A stretch of DNA of 64,000 bases from Litomosoides sigmodontis (Eukaryota; Nematoda; Chromadorea; Rhabditida; Onchocercidae): contig OY718805.1 of the NCBI GenBank assembly GCA_963070105.1, forward strand, positions 3,153,501 to 3,217,500, written 5' to 3'. The notes under the pieces are model-generated. The model did no database searches, was not told the DNA's origin, and saw nothing but the letters and a program-made list of their open reading frames with translations. The stretch's first letter is position 1; the number at the start of each line of letters is the position of its first letter. The position numbers and the translations under genes were made by a program. Below, in pieces: positions 10,801-30,071 of this stretch.

Positions 10801-12364
10801 GTCTGGCTATATTATGTGAGGAACGTAGCGCCTTATCAGCCAGCAAATTTATCGCGAGCCTTAAAGATCCATCTATTGCTGTACTGGATTCTTTGTATGA
10901 TACTTTGGAGCTTCATAATATGGTAGATATTTGCTTACATTTTTAGCTCATTCGATAAACTCCTTTCAATAGTTTCGCCCTTTAAAAGACGAAAGCGACG
11001 ATGCATAATCAAAAGGATTGTCCTAATCCCGTGTACATCATCGAAAATCTCATAGCTCCCATGTGATTTTATGTAGTTTGTAAAAAAATGTTACTTTTAT
11101 ATTGTTTCAATGTCATTTCATGAAATTATTTTGCCAAATTTTGTTTAAAAATGAAGCGAATTTCAGTGGAATAATCATTGTTTTTTTCAGATAAATCCAA
11201 TGGTTTTAAATGCATTACTAGAGAAGTCGGAAATATGGAATAATAAAATCATTCCCGTTTTAGCTTCGAAAACGACCGAACTGCTTAATATGCCTGAATG
11301 GGAATGCAGAGATAATGCATTAAATCAGCTTACTGTGTTGATTAACTACGGATATAATGGATCTGGTAAACTTTGTATTGTAATCGATTTTTGGTAATGT
11401 GTGGATGCTGGTTTTTCTGCTGTAAAGTAAAGGAAGATACTTTTTGATAAACCCTCTATCACTGCATCAGGCAAATTATACTGCAAAAGGCAGTTAATTG
11501 TCTTGACATAGCAAAACTGAGTTAATTCACATTTAATAGTTTTTTTTCAAGAGCTGGTGCAGCGTATCACTGATATGGTCAAGAACGACGAAGAACCTTA
11601 TGTACGGGGTGAAGCATTGGTTTTTTTAGATCAAATTGGGAACCGAGTGGATGTGAATAATATAGCTGCATCTGTGCTGCTTTCAGATTCCGATTCGGCG
11701 CCAAGGTCGACATATTTCCTCTTAGATGGTTTTGCAGATTGTAATCGATATTTAGCTTTCTTCATTTATATTTACTGAAATTATCTGTATTGCCCATTCT
11801 CATTTTTGCATTTGTTAATCAGTTATCGTTCATAATTTTTAGGATTGAGGCTGTCCGAATATTACGTAACGGTCTGCCGCAAACTGAAATGCTTTGCCTT
11901 GACCTTATACCAAAGATTTTATATGACGAAGATATCGCATTGCATCGTACAATTATCGATTTATGTACAGCTTTAGTTACTAATGGTAGAAATCAAGAAC
12001 TGAAAGAATTACTAACAAAATTTCTTGAGGTTGGTCAACTCGTAATCATTATTGCTTTCAGTTAATGAGATATAATTATAAGTAGCAGCTTGGCTACTAA
12101 GGATAAAATGTATGTTAACAAAATGTGACCTGGATGTGGTTGTTTGAACAATCATGGAAGATAGATGGGTCGTACTTTATTTTTGAAAAAAGAATTTTAT
12201 GACAGGACGAAGTGGACTGTTACGAGGAACTGAATGAAATGATTTATGGAAAAAACAAGGGACTATCGTTAAAACATAAAAATCATGATGATTTGGAGTA
12301 CATATTCAATGTTTTGGCAAAGCAGAGTGAAGAAGATGTTGATAAAGACTGTTATGATTTATAA
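7860..12364 (+). CDS. HEAT-like repeat protein, possibly BRAT1-like, 13 exons
   Basis: Exons: 7860-7971, 8035-8110, 8213-8384, 8581-8746, 9179-9374, 9554-9721, 10057-10149, 10526-10614, 10786-10922, 11191-11365, 11552-11705, 11843-12029, 12206-12364. They join in frame to 627 aa. An in-frame ATG at 7728 would give 671 aa, but a ttgttacag acceptor at 7822-7830 favours the shorter start. Exon 2 and its splice sites are the least certain. The product is almost wholly helical with HEAT-like pairs; the best are near residues 437-450 (PEWECRDNALNQL) and the following EEPYVRGEALVFLDQIG. Those two resemble the WEVRDSALEFL and YVRASAV repeats I recall from BRAT1. The acidic tail ends DKDCYDL. BRAT1 stabilises the INTS11 nuclease, and its C terminus enters the INTS11 active site. 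The identity is a hypothesis; a HEAT protein is well supported. Confidence 0.72.
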
Positions 12365-15233
12365 TTCATCGTTAATTTTTTATTTGGCAATTGAAGTGAT
12401 ACAAATTACATGAAATGGAGGAATTGTTTTATTACGAAGCAGTTTCCATAATAATATTGTTGTGTTTTCTGGGTTTTAATTTCTGATCATTTTTATCTTT
12501 AAAATGTAAGTTAGATATTTGAAATTTAAAAAACGTAAACAGATAAATTGCATTATTAATTTTTGGCAATATATGTTTAGATGGTATTGCTAATTTGAAA
12601 TCTCTTCTTTCTCCAAGCTACAAATGCTCAGTCAGATTAAATTTTTTTATATTAAATTTATTAAATTTTTCTTTGTATTTTGATGATGTCGCATTTTGTA
12701 TATAGCTAATTATGCTCCTATAACTTTTTTATGTTCTATTATTTTATGTTTACAGAAATACCTTACATAGCTTGAAATAAAATTCAAAGTCTCTTTACAC
12801 TCCATGCATTCACAACAGTGCATAAACTAACCGATGCTTTCGTCTTGAGAACAAAGTTCACGGAAGTATATAATAGCAGGCAAAACTTAATTTCTCAGTT
12901 CTTAAATATACAAACAATCCTCAAATTGCGTAACGCACTGCTCACCCAACTGCGCAATTTCTATCCTTGTTCCACTCTTCGAATTTTGGAATCATTCGGA
13001 ATGAGAATGTTATGATTAAAGCTGTTTGAACAAGTTAAAACAAACATTCACTTTTCAGGGTCTTCTTCCATAACTTGTATTTTGCATTATATGTTTTACA
13101 TTTAAAAATTGATTGATAAATTTTACTTTTCTATAATTTGTACACTCAACATGGCAATTTTTATCTGAAAAAATTTTCAGAAAATTGAAAAAAATACTTT
13201 TTTCTTCACTTTCATGTACTTTTCGATAAAACAAAATAATTTTGCCTCGGAACTGTTAAATTATTTTCTATTAGTAAATGCATTAAAATGCAATTGTTCC
13301 GTTATTATTTCACTGTATTAAAGAATGCATAAAAATGCGAAAAAAATATGTTCTAAAGGAAAAAAAAAAGTTTGAATGATACATTCCCATCAGTTGCTGC
13401 TGTTTTTTTCATTCGTTCCATAAAATTTACTTTTTTGAATATTAAAAGAAAAGTTCGCCTGGCTTAATTTCAAACATAGCTAATTGGGAAATGGTTAGAG
13501 AAAGTGGTAGATTGTTGAAAAGTTAATTTTGTTGAAGCAATGAAATAATGGAATGTGATTTTTTTAACGTTTGAAAGATGATAGGATATACAGTATTCTA
13601 TCGTACTGTAACACAAATCACAGTACGATGAACGCATGGATAATTAGATGGACATAGATGAAGATACATGGAGATATTAGCAAACAGTTAAACATGAAAA
13701 AGCTACCGTAAACATTGTTAAATGATTTCTTTTTCATTTGTGAAAAATTAAGGTGAAAAAAAGAATGACTTGCAATGCTTACTTTCAATAATTTAATTTC
13801 GATTCTGACAACTTGCTTTGACAGAGAGAAGTTTTTTTTTTATCGTTCAACAATTTATTTAAGCCATTCATTTAGGGAATGAAAAAAAAAACAGACACAA
13901 ACACTTTTCCACTAAATTAAATCATTTAGCAAAATTTTTATGGAATTTTTTAGAAAGACGAGAATAAAAATGAATAATTTTTAGTCACAAAATGTAATCA
14001 ATCGATAAGGAAGAAATATGGAATGCACTAAACTGTTTAAATTAAAAACCCAATTAAAACTTATTTGCTTAATTGAATCAATTCGTCTATGCAACTGTAG
14101 TTTGCTTTTTTTTTAAAAAAAAAGGAAATTTTGCATAAATAAAACTAAATTAAATTATCTTTAAATGAATGCAAGAACAATAAATCAGGAAAAGTGCGCA
14201 TTTCATTTTCAGGACGATCCATCACCAATTCTCATTTCCAAATGACAGTGATATCAATTATCACAAATTCATAGTAATAGAAAGGTAAGTGAAACAATTC
14301 CTTTGTTCTTTCTGCTTTTGCTGTTGCTGCTATTAAAATTGAAATGAAATTGGTCACTTTTTAAATTCACCACGAAAATGTATTATTTTGAATAAGTCAC
14401 CAGGAAAATGATGCATAAATTAAATGGAATTAATAAAATTCATTGGCAATGTGTTGCAGAAATCATTCGAAGATTTTTCGACAAGTAATCGTACCGCTCA
14501 TTTCAATATTCCCTGAAAAAAAAATCTTTGTTATTGATATGAACATTAAGTTAATTGATCACTTAATTATATTAAAAGCAATAGAAATAAATTTTTAATT
14601 CATTTCTGACAGTTTGCTATCATTGCTAAAAGCTTCTCGCCCCTTATTTTTCCTTAATAAAAGTATTTTTTTCTTTTTCGTTCTTTGATAAAATTGTAAA
14701 ATACTTTAATGGATCATTTCTTCTTCCTCACTTCCTTTTTCATCTTTTTTTTTTTTTGCTTGAAATAAAAGCAAATAAATTTTTGTAAAAATTCTTTAAT
14801 TCATTGCTTCCTCTTTATTTTCTCGCTCTATCATTATTTGTTTTGTGTATGGTTGAAAGTACTCCTCCTTTTTTGAAAATATAAAATGTTTGTGAATGTG
14901 TTCCTTTTTTTAAAAAAAAAAAAAATGCGAAGAAAAAATAACTTTGTCTGACATGCTTTAAATGATTGCTGTGATTGATAAGATGATTATAGGGAAAAAT
15001 AAAAGTGAAAGTGAGATCCTAAATGGTTGATAAAAAATCATTTAGTAATATAATTGCAGTAAGTATTTTGTTGATAAAATTGTTATCATTCAAAGTTATG
15101 TCTTAGACAATGCTATATGCATGGTACAGTCGGAATTGATTGTTTCCCTCTCTCTCTCTTTCTTCTGCTCTCTCTTTTAATTTCAAATTATTGCGCAAAA
15201 AATTATTAACCGAATATTTATTGAAGTAAATTT
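12365..15233. other. Gene-free AT-rich interval between convergent genes
   Basis: It lies between the 3' ends of the HEAT-like gene (plus) and the elongase (minus). AATAAA near 12,776 may serve the former; tttatt at 15217-15222 (AATAAA on minus) serves the elongase, only 12 bp after its stop. One slightly GC-richer block (about 12,800-13,015) has an open frame of 65 codons without recognisable features. Otherwise there are poly-A and poly-T runs only. Confidence 0.55.
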
Positions 15234-21144
<5,911 letters not shown>

Positions 21145-21778
21145 CACACCCTCTGGAGTAGTGATAGCAATGAAGAGTGTTAGCTGCTTTCTTCGCCCAT
21201 TATCAATTACTTGCATTACCAGTTACTGCTACTGACAACTGCATGGAAGAGTATTTTACATCAACAAAGTATGCATGAATGTGGCAATCAATGAATGAGA
21301 AGTGAAATGTTACAAAATTCAAATCTATCAGAGGGAAAAAAAAGCATTAAATTATTTGAAAAAAAAAAAGAAAATGCATCAAAATAATCAAGAATGACTT
21401 AACGCGAAAATTAATTAGATTAATGAATTAATCAGCTCATTCATGCACACACAATGTAATAATCGGGCTAATTAATAGTTTTATTAAATTAATGGAAAAA
21501 AAAATAATCGAGCATATCGTTTGGGATTGTGTCTTTTCTCCTTTTCCTTCCTTCTCTTCTCTTCGTTTTTTGTGAAAGTTAATTTAAAATTTTAAATTGC
21601 AACAATTTCAAAATATACCAGTGATTGAGTGAGTGAGATTCAAAGGAAGAGGAAGATGTTTGAAATTACACGCAAATGGTTTGAACAAACGAAATGACCT
21701 CTTCGCTTAACTAAACTAAACATTGTGCTAATTATAGCGCCTGTTTCATGTCTACTTCCCAGACATGCATAGGCCATC

Positions 21779-21866
21779 ACACACACATGCACACATACAC
21801 ACACACATACACATGCACACACATACACACACATATCTACACGCATATACGCCTACATCCATATAC

Positions 21867-21918
<52 letters not shown>
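21779..21918. repeat. (CA)n microsatellite, interrupted
   Basis: An interrupted (CA)n tract with CATA variants, pure from about 21,869 to 21,915, followed by a (TA)n run. Open frames on both strands here are low-complexity artefacts. Confidence 0.95.
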
Positions 21919-21937
<19 letters not shown>

Positions 21938-21988
21938 TTGCATGCGTGAAATTTTCAAACTAATTTTTTGTTGACAGAAAAAGCATTA

Positions 21989-22107
21989 ATGAATGAATGA
22001 ATGAATGAATGAATGAACGAGTGAATGAATCAATGAATGGGTGAATGAATGAATTACTGAATGAACGGCTGAATGAATGAATGAATGAATGGCTGAATGA
22101 ATGAAAC
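21989..22107. repeat. (AATG)n tetranucleotide repeat, imperfect
   Basis: About 119 bp of GAAT/GAATG units with substitutions that form longer sub-patterns (gaacgagtgaatgaat, gaatggctgaatgaat). Confidence 0.9.
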
Positions 22108-23661
22108 AGAAACAGAAGACAGCCATATGTACGGTTGCTTCTCAAATTGCTTTCTTATCTAAAATGAATATTTTAGTAAAAAAAAAAAATACTTCCTTTC
22201 AACTATCAACAAATTTCAACAAACCCTCCACACACTACTATCGTTAATTATCAATTTAATTGGCAATGACGGAAAAAAATGAGGAAAATAAACTGTATTA
22301 AAATTTAATAACTATCATCACCAAGCGCTTCTTGCTACTGTCCTATCATTATCACTACGATTATCACCACTATCACTCGTTGTAACTATCTGCTAACTCA
22401 GCGAAATACTTTCAATTAATCCTTATCACTCTACCTAACACCGATTAGCATTTGAACAATAAACAATGCTATGATATGATGCTTTTGAATATTAAAAGTA
22501 GTAGTCACGTGGAAAATGACCATTGCGTCATGTTTGGCTAGCAATGGACTAAAATTCCTCAAATTTTCCACCCTAGAAATTACGGTAAAGTGCCGCTCGC
22601 CTTTTCCCTTATTCATCTCCCTTATCTAATCTCTTATCACTGTTGTTGAAAATGCAAATAACTAATGGAGGATAAGATCTGAAAGATTGCCGCGAAACAA
22701 CTTATCAGTTTTGTCGCGCGACATTGTTGAAGTTAAATAACAGAGAATGAGGAAAGCAACGTAGGCGTATTAGCAATTACTTTTGCACTCATTTCATTAA
22801 TCGTTCAATAAATTTTGTCGAAATTTAATTTCAATGCTATTTTTTAATTAAAATTCAAGGCTTTTATATTGTAGCTGTAAATAGCACAATTTTGTTGATC
22901 TTTTTGCAAAGAAATTATTTGCAAATATTACTTATAACTTATAGAAATATGGAATTAAAAAAAATTATTGGAAATGATTCATTTTTTGAAGATTGTTTTA
23001 GGTACTTGGAAATTTGATGAGTTAAAAATGAATAAAATAAAATATTCTAAAAATTTAAGTGTAAAATTTCAAGTTTTTGACTTTCTTAAAAGGTTAATAG
23101 TATTGAAATACTGGCTTCACTTCCACCAAATTATGTATTTCGTCAAAATTCCTTTAAAATTCCATCGAGCTTATACACCATTTATACGACACTCACGTGG
23201 TATTAAAAGTATGCAATTATTCCTACGTGTTAAACGAAAGAAATGAAAAAATACGTGTAAATCATACAAGCTAGAAAAAAAGCAAACAAAATAACTACTG
23301 CACTAATTGAATTACCTACAATATCAGTTGCGCAACGAACACGTAGCAAAGTGTGTAACGTAAAATTTTGAAAAAAAAATTTGTTGGAATATAATAAAAT
23401 AGCGCAAATTACGTGCGCAACGCATATATTGTCATAAATAAAAATTGATAATTTCCATTACGAATATTTCTGCTAATACAATAATTATTGCTTATTGTAG
23501 CAGCATTATTGCACATAATGATTAAAGGAAACAGAAAGAGAAAAAAAAAACAGAATTAACAGAAAAAAAAGTTGAATCAATAAAATTTTTTAACTTAAGC
23601 TTAAAAGCTTTTCTATCTCTCATTGTTCCTCTCTTCCTTCTTCTCCTTCATCTTTCCCTCT

Positions 23662-23691
23662 CTCTCTCCCTCTTCCTCTTCCTCTTCCTCT

Positions 23692-23723
<32 letters not shown>

Positions 23724-24195
23724 CTCTTCCTCTTCCTCTTCCTCTTCCTCTTCCTCTTCCTCTTCCTCTTCCTCTTCCTCTTCCTCTTCCTCTTCCTCTT
23801 CCTCTTCCTCTTCCTCTTCCTCTTCCTCTTCCTCTTCCTCTTCCTCTTCCTCTTCCTCTTCCTCTTCCTCTTCCTCTTCCTCTTCCTCTTCCTCTTCCTC
23901 TTCCTCTTCCTCTTCCTCTTCCTCTTCCTCTTCCTCTTCCTCTTCCTCTTCCTCTTCCTCTTCCTCTTCCTCTTCCTCTTCCTCTTCCTCTTCCTCTTCC
24001 TCTTCCTCTTCCTCTTCCTCTTCCTCTTCCTCTTCCTCTTCCTCTTCCTCTTCCTCTTCCTCTTCCTCTTCCTCTTCCTCTTCCTCTTCCTCTTCCTCTT
24101 CCTCTTCCTCTTCCTCTTCCTCTTCCTCTTCCTCTTCCTCTTCCTCTTCCTCTTCCTCTTCCTCTTCCTCTCCCTCTTCCTCTTCCTCTTCCTCC
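23662..24195. repeat. (TCTTCC)n hexamer array, about 530 bp
   Basis: A pure pyrimidine strand, almost perfect from about 23,712 to 24,169 (about 76 units), with CTCC variants at each end. It reads as poly-Ser on plus and Gly-Arg or Lys-Arg on minus; these are not genes. Such long homopurine-homopyrimidine mirror tracts can form triplex (H-) DNA. Confidence 0.97.
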
Positions 24196-24333
24196 CATCC
24201 ATTTCTTTCTATTTCCTAAAAAAGAGAACCTATCAAACAGTAGCTAAACAAAAATACTATGAACGCCTATTTATTAACATCGTGTTGCTCCTTTTCCTCA
24301 ACAACAACCACCTAATTTTTTTTCAAATACATG

Positions 24334-24335
<2 letters not shown>

Positions 24336-24403
<68 letters not shown>

Positions 24404-24470
24404 TTACACAGATATATGCACATGATGTTTTGCGAAATCCATTTCCGGATTACTCTCTCTCTCTCTCTCT

Positions 24471-24516
<46 letters not shown>
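24336..24516. repeat. Adjacent (CA)n and (CT)n microsatellites
   Basis: (CA)n at 24336-24402 and (CT)n at 24453-24516, the latter broken once by TTTTT, lie 50 bp apart. Frames across them are artefacts. Confidence 0.95.
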
Positions 24517-24517
<1 letters not shown>

Positions 24518-24751
24518 GCGTCTTCATTCCCTTTCTCTTCCAACACACAACAAGCAAATAACCTGTCAACACTTCTCTCTCTCTCTCTCGCTATGTTTCC
24601 CTCTCTCTTTCCCTTTTTCCTCCTCTCTGATCCGTTACTCTGATGATCGTCTTTGCGGAAATTCATACGCATTTAAATTTACAACCGTAACTTAAAAAAA
24701 CAAACAACAGTTAAAATTTATGCAATTTTTGAAATTTTGAGTGAAACAATA

Positions 24752-27700
24752 TAGGAAGAATGTAAAATAAATTGAAATTGAAGAAAAGCATTGCGATAGG
24801 AATGATAATTCGATGAAATTTTGATCAAATATCAATGATAGGAAGTGATATGAGAAGGAATTTTCATATGATAAGAATAAATAAATAAGTGGAAAATTAT
24901 ATTGAAAAAAATTAATAATACAATTAATATAAATGATGAAAAACAATTAATTAATATATATAATTATAAATAATAAAGCAATTAATGTAATTGGTAAAAA
25001 ATTTTATAAAAAAATAAAAATAATAAGTAAAATAAGTAAATAACAAACTTTTTTTGTTTGTTTTACAAAAAAAAACAAAGCGCAATAAAGCTTACAAGAA
25101 AAAATGTGAAAAAATCGCGCCGTAAGAATCGTTGCTTAACATTTCCGATTAACGAATGCCCTAAAATGAATCCTCAAATCCTAAAGTGAATCTGTTTACG
25201 CATGAAATTTTGCGCTGAGGAAGAAAAATCGTTTTTCGCTTTTGCTTTTGAGTTAGCTAATTAATGTTAGGCCTAAAATTTAAGCATCGTTTAGGCCCGT
25301 AGAATTGGAGAAGAAGGAATGATTTTCGGAAAGAATGAAAAAGCAAATAAACGAACGAACTAAATTACGACAGCAAAAATTTTTGATAGGAAGTTGGAAG
25401 GAATCGATTTCACTTTCACACAATGCTAACTGTTCAAAAAAAAAAAAAAAATTAAGTGATAGGAAGATGACAGGGACAGAATGTTTCAAAAATAAGCCGC
25501 TCTTCTTGTTTTGCTCATTAGAAAGTCGAAAAAAAAAAGCATGAAAGCTTAACGTAATTTTAAAGCTAACAATTTAAATTTTAAACAAAACGAAATATTC
25601 GCCCTATCATTTCTTATAAATGCAAACAAAAAAAAGCAGTGAACGATTGATTAACTTTTTTTTTATTTCATTTAATTATATAATATTTAAAATTTAAGTG
25701 AAAATTTACAGTCAAAAATAAAAACGAATGAAATCAATTTAAGCAGTAGGAATTTTTGTAACATAAAAATGAATGATTAGTGTTTCATTAAAATGTTAAA
25801 ATAATAATAGGAAGATGGTAAAACACACGGAATAAGTGGAATGTGTTGATTTGAATTTCCTTTTTTTTCAAAATGAAATCAAACAGGGAGGGAGAGAGAG
25901 AGAGAAAGGTAAAAAGAGAGAGGCAGAGAGAAAAGGAAAGAGAGAAAGATTCGTTGCGAGAAGTTGAATTTGACGACTCATCGATTGAGCATTTTCAAAT
26001 AGCGATAGCTCACGTTGGAAAATTGGCATTTATAAATTTAAAAATGATAATTTATTATAACAAGGTTTTTGCTATCAGTAAAATACTGTCAAGCACTGCA
26101 CCTATAACAGTCCACACGTATTTTATACGTGAATAAGTCATTCATAGCGTTAAAGGTAGGAAAGGAATAGGTTGATTTAATCACTTTTCCCAGTTATTTA
26201 CATGAAATCTTCTCTTGCTAATTATTTTAATTTAGCAAATTGGTGTAAAATAAATTCTTAAACTTATTCAATTAATTAAAATTATAAAAGTAAAAGTAGC
26301 ACTTTTCGTTTAGTGTTTGCAGCATTGGATGAAATTTGTCAAATTTTAATTTAACAATAGTGATTTTATTGTAATACAGGTAAGTTTTGAATAGTATAGT
26401 AAACAAATTAGTCACCCTGCGACAGAGAGTGAAAGGGAGAAAAGGAGAGAGGGAGAAAGTGAAGAAAGTAAATATAATTCCAGAAAAATGTATTTCTCTT
26501 TCTGACAAAATAATCCGATGAAACTCTTTAGGAAAAATGAACGAATTTTGATAGAATCGTAAAAAAATGATCCTAAATTAATTAAAATCTATGAAATTTA
26601 TTAGTTTATGAGATATTTCATCTCTTTCCTCTCTCTTCTCGCTCTCTCCCACTGATCATGCAAATTTGTAGGAGAAAAGCATAATTTCTCTGTAAATTTT
26701 GTATCATAATTCAAATGCAATGATTAATTTAGCACGTGCGAGATTAGAAAGAGGAAAGAAGCATTAGGATAAATCACTTTCATAATTTCAATTAATTTTT
26801 ATTGCTTCACTTCTTATTAATTTCATTTCCAATATTTCTCATTTTCATTCATCCATTCACTGATCAGCGATTTGAAGGATAATTCAATTCACAACGATTG
26901 TATTTCATAGTGAAATGGAATTGAAATGAACTGAAATGAATCGGAATGTTTTGTTAACATAATGAACGAGCGAATGGAACAGATTATGCGACAATACATT
27001 TAATATTTCCAGTGCGTCATAATTGCTCTTTCGAACAGAAAACTTTTATCGTCGATTGACCTAAATGTTTGGATCGGCCGGTTTTCTGATTTTTGAAAAC
27101 AATTAAAATGGAAAATTTACAACTTCCAATGAACCTATGATTTTTCGGTGAAATTGTAAACAAGATAGTTCAATTTTCAAATTCAAACGATGTAACATTT
27201 ATAGAGGTTGAAAAGCGAAATCAATGTACCGTAGCGGCAAAATGATCATCTAATCAAATTTAACAAAGTTATTATTTTTTCAATCAAATTTGCTTAATTC
27301 CTAACTTAGACTTATCATTTGTTTGATGATTTTTTTTTCATACATTTTAATTTTAATGATTTTATGTAATGTAGTATGAGGTAATTCTCTCATCACTTTT
27401 TGCAGCATAACTTTTACTTTCACAAATATCAAACGAAATGATCATTGATTATGCAACGAGTAAAATGCAAAAAGAAGAAACTTTAAAGTGCAAAAATCAC
27501 CGGTTGAAATTAATAAGAAGCAAAATAAACATAATAACTTTGAAAAAAATATTTATATTAATTAAGCGCATCGTAGTAATTATAGGAAGAAAAAAAAACA
27601 AAATTTTTTTGAGAGTTTTTTGTTTGTTATTTTTTTTGCTTTTAGTGAGGAGTGATTGTTGTTAAACGCTTTCAATTTTCATTTTCAATTGCACGCAATG

Positions 27701-28209
27701 AACGATCTGTGATTACCAACAAATTGTGTGAGCAAAAAATTGAATTTAAAAAAAAAGTGTCAAAATTATTTTGAAAAAAGATTTGAAAAAAGTTTGATCT
27801 TTCATTGCTAATTTTTCAAAACATGCATATTAGACATATGCATATATACATATATATATATGTTTGTGTGTGTAGATAAATAGAGAATTGATATTTACAA
27901 TTACAGGTTGAATGATTTATGTGTTGTTGCATTACACTTACAGTTCCAACAATAGCGGCATATTTACTTTGAAATTTTAACGATTAACACCTTAACTTCA
28001 ACTATGTCTTTCTCATTGAAGTGAAAAATAGGAGGAAGAGTGTTGATGATTAATGCAACTATCACTCGTTAATTTTTTTAATCAAATTGTTGATAAACAT
28101 TGAAATTGTCCAATTTGAAACTGAACTATGATGCTCTTAATTTAATTAAAATTTCCAGAAATGTGTCCTGCTGTTTTTTTTTTGTTTGATTAATGAAATA
28201 GATAGGAAG
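24752..28209 (+). other. Cluster of TAGGAAG motifs upstream of METTL2 gene
   Basis: Exact TAGGAAG occurs on the plus strand near 24752, 24839, 25387, 25460, 25808, 27583 and 28203. Most are preceded by GA or AA (GATAGGAAG), and several are followed by ATG or AAA. Near-matches (TAGGAAT, TAGGAAA) are interspersed. By my rough estimate fewer than one is expected in this length. Function unknown. Confidence 0.4.
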
Positions 28210-28475
28210 AAAATAATAGGTTCCCGAAACAAATAATGCAGCAGCAGGAAGATGGTCATCATCATCGTACTACAGCAGACACATTTATCCGAGAAATGAG
28301 ACTGCAGTTGGGATTTAAATTTTCATTAGTTTCTTTTGGCTTGAAACAGTATTGTGATGGTTTTCGTAATTTTTAGATTTAGCTTGAGGTGTCTTGAGGT
28401 GCGTGTACGGTGGTGCTAGTGTGTTTTAGGTCGAGTAGTGCTTTCGTATGTGCTGCAGGTTGGGCTGTTTGCTAA

Positions 28476-30071
28476 ATGAAAGAACAAAGAAAGCAATTTG
28501 GTACACGTTATTTGAACGACGAATCGGAGGTGTTTAGATACAATGCGTGGGATAATGTGGAATGGAAGTGTGAGCAGGAAGAAGAAGCACGTAACCGGAT
28601 AGCTGATCAAAAAAAATCACCCGTTGCATCGGAAGAAATTGATTACTTGCTTGAAAGCCCTGCCGAACAATGGGACACATTTTACCGGACACACAAGGAC
28701 AAGTTTTTTATGGATCGTAATTGGTTACTAAACGAGTTTCCAGAATTGAACGCCGAGTGTCGAGTAAGCTAATACTTCATACTTATTAGTTAATGCATTC
28801 AATAATTTTGCTATTATTTGAGTAAGCTTGCTTATGGTTTAACAGGTCAGTGGGGAGTACGTTGAGAAACGTAAATGAAATAAAAGATAACATAGTTATT
28901 CGAACCGATTTTGTTAGACTAGGATTTGATATCAAAATGCGAATGACAACAACGAATAACACACTTTTATAAAAAAAAAAGAATAGTTTCGCATTGTCAG
29001 TTGTATTTTTTAAGAAATTTAAAGATGTATAAGTTCATAGTAATGTTAATTCATAAAGTTTTCCTGTCTCTGGAGAAGGGATGATATAGCAGTAAAGATT
29101 GCTAAGAGCGTTATCCTTACTTTTGAAGTTTTAGCTTTAGCATATTCCGGAGAGTGTACTTGAATATTGTTTCAGAGGTCTGATGATCCACTTCGTGTTC
29201 TGGATGTTGGCTGTGGCACTGGCAATGCCACAATACCACTGTTGCATGCTTCCGAAGGAACTAGGAAAATATTTATTTACGCTTGCGATTATTCAGTGCA
29301 GGCTGTAGATATTCTGAAGCAGGGCGCGTCAAAATGGTCTGACAGGTGTAAGCCGTTTGTATGGGATATTACTGGACAAATAACGGATGTCATACTCATG
29401 GGATCTCTTGATATTGTTCTTTGTATTTATGTACTCTCAGCAATTTCACCAGAAAAGCAACAGCAGGCAGTTAATAACTTAGCTAGGTAAGCCGGAACGT
29501 TAAAAAGTCTCCATTATTTTCAGTGTTTTCACTGTCTTAAGCTGTAATCATATTTATTCTCACTTTATACAACATTTATTACCTGGAATTTAAAGAGCTA
29601 CATGTTACAATGCGCTAGAAATTTTTATCCATTTTTACTCCTCGCTATTAAAAAATAAGTTGTGACCGAGCTTATTTTTTTCATGTTATAGTAACCATTA
29701 CAAAGTTATTTATGGAGCAGCTAATCTTTTATGACAGTACCTGGCATGATTTTTAGTGTACTAATTTGAAGTGATTTTTCAGTTTACTGAAACCAGGCGG
29801 CATGTTATTGTTGAAAGATTATGCGCAGTTTGATATGACGCAGTTGAGGTTCAAGAAGAATCGCTTTATAGATGAGAATTTTTATCGCCGCGGTGATGGA
29901 ACTTTGGTTTATTTTTTTACTCAGGATGAACTGGATAGGTTATTCACTGAAGTTGGCTTGAAGAAAAAAATTAATGTTTTGGATCGGCGATTAATAGTAA
30001 ATCGAGCTAAACGAATGAAAATGTACCGGGTATGGGTGCAATGTAAATATGTGAAAAGTGCTTTCCTATGA
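28476..30071 (+). CDS. METTL2: METTL2-type tRNA 3-methylcytidine methyltransferase, 3 exons
   Basis: Exons 28476-28763, 29176-29486 and 29783-30071 join in frame to 295 aa. The enzyme uses SAM to make m3C at position 32 of cytosolic tRNA-Thr and tRNA-Arg. The N terminus carries the family block [20 protein letters not shown] (about 6-25) followed by [19 protein letters not shown] motif I is [10 protein letters not shown] at about 104-113, with the acidic ACDYS at strand beta2. Further on are [14 protein letters not shown], the [20 protein letters not shown] block, and the C-terminal [17 protein letters not shown] and [10 protein letters not shown] stretches, all close to human METTL2. Human METTL2 is about 378 aa; the shorter length here comes from a missing linker between the first two blocks. 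AATAAA at 30086-30091 is the polyadenylation signal. METTL6 and METTL8 are relatives, but the N-terminal block fits METTL2 best. Confidence 0.93.

Larger units (their letters stand above)
21217..28475. other. 7.3 kb gene-poor interval rich in simple repeats
   Basis: No exon with splice-consistent coding was found between the elongase and METTL2 starts, which point away from each other. The content is AT-rich DNA with the microsatellites listed separately, GA-rich tracts near 25,880-25,950 and 26,420-26,470, and a cluster of TAGGAAG motifs in the right half. It presumably holds upstream control regions of both flanking genes. Confidence 0.55.

Noticed and set aside
12818..13015. 65-codon plus-strand frame in a slightly GC-richer block
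   Set aside because: No homology, splice sites or signal features; could be chance.
23620..24219. Poly-Ser, Gly-Arg and Lys-Arg open frames
   Set aside because: All three are the (TCTTCC)n repeat; no splice sites or conserved flanks.
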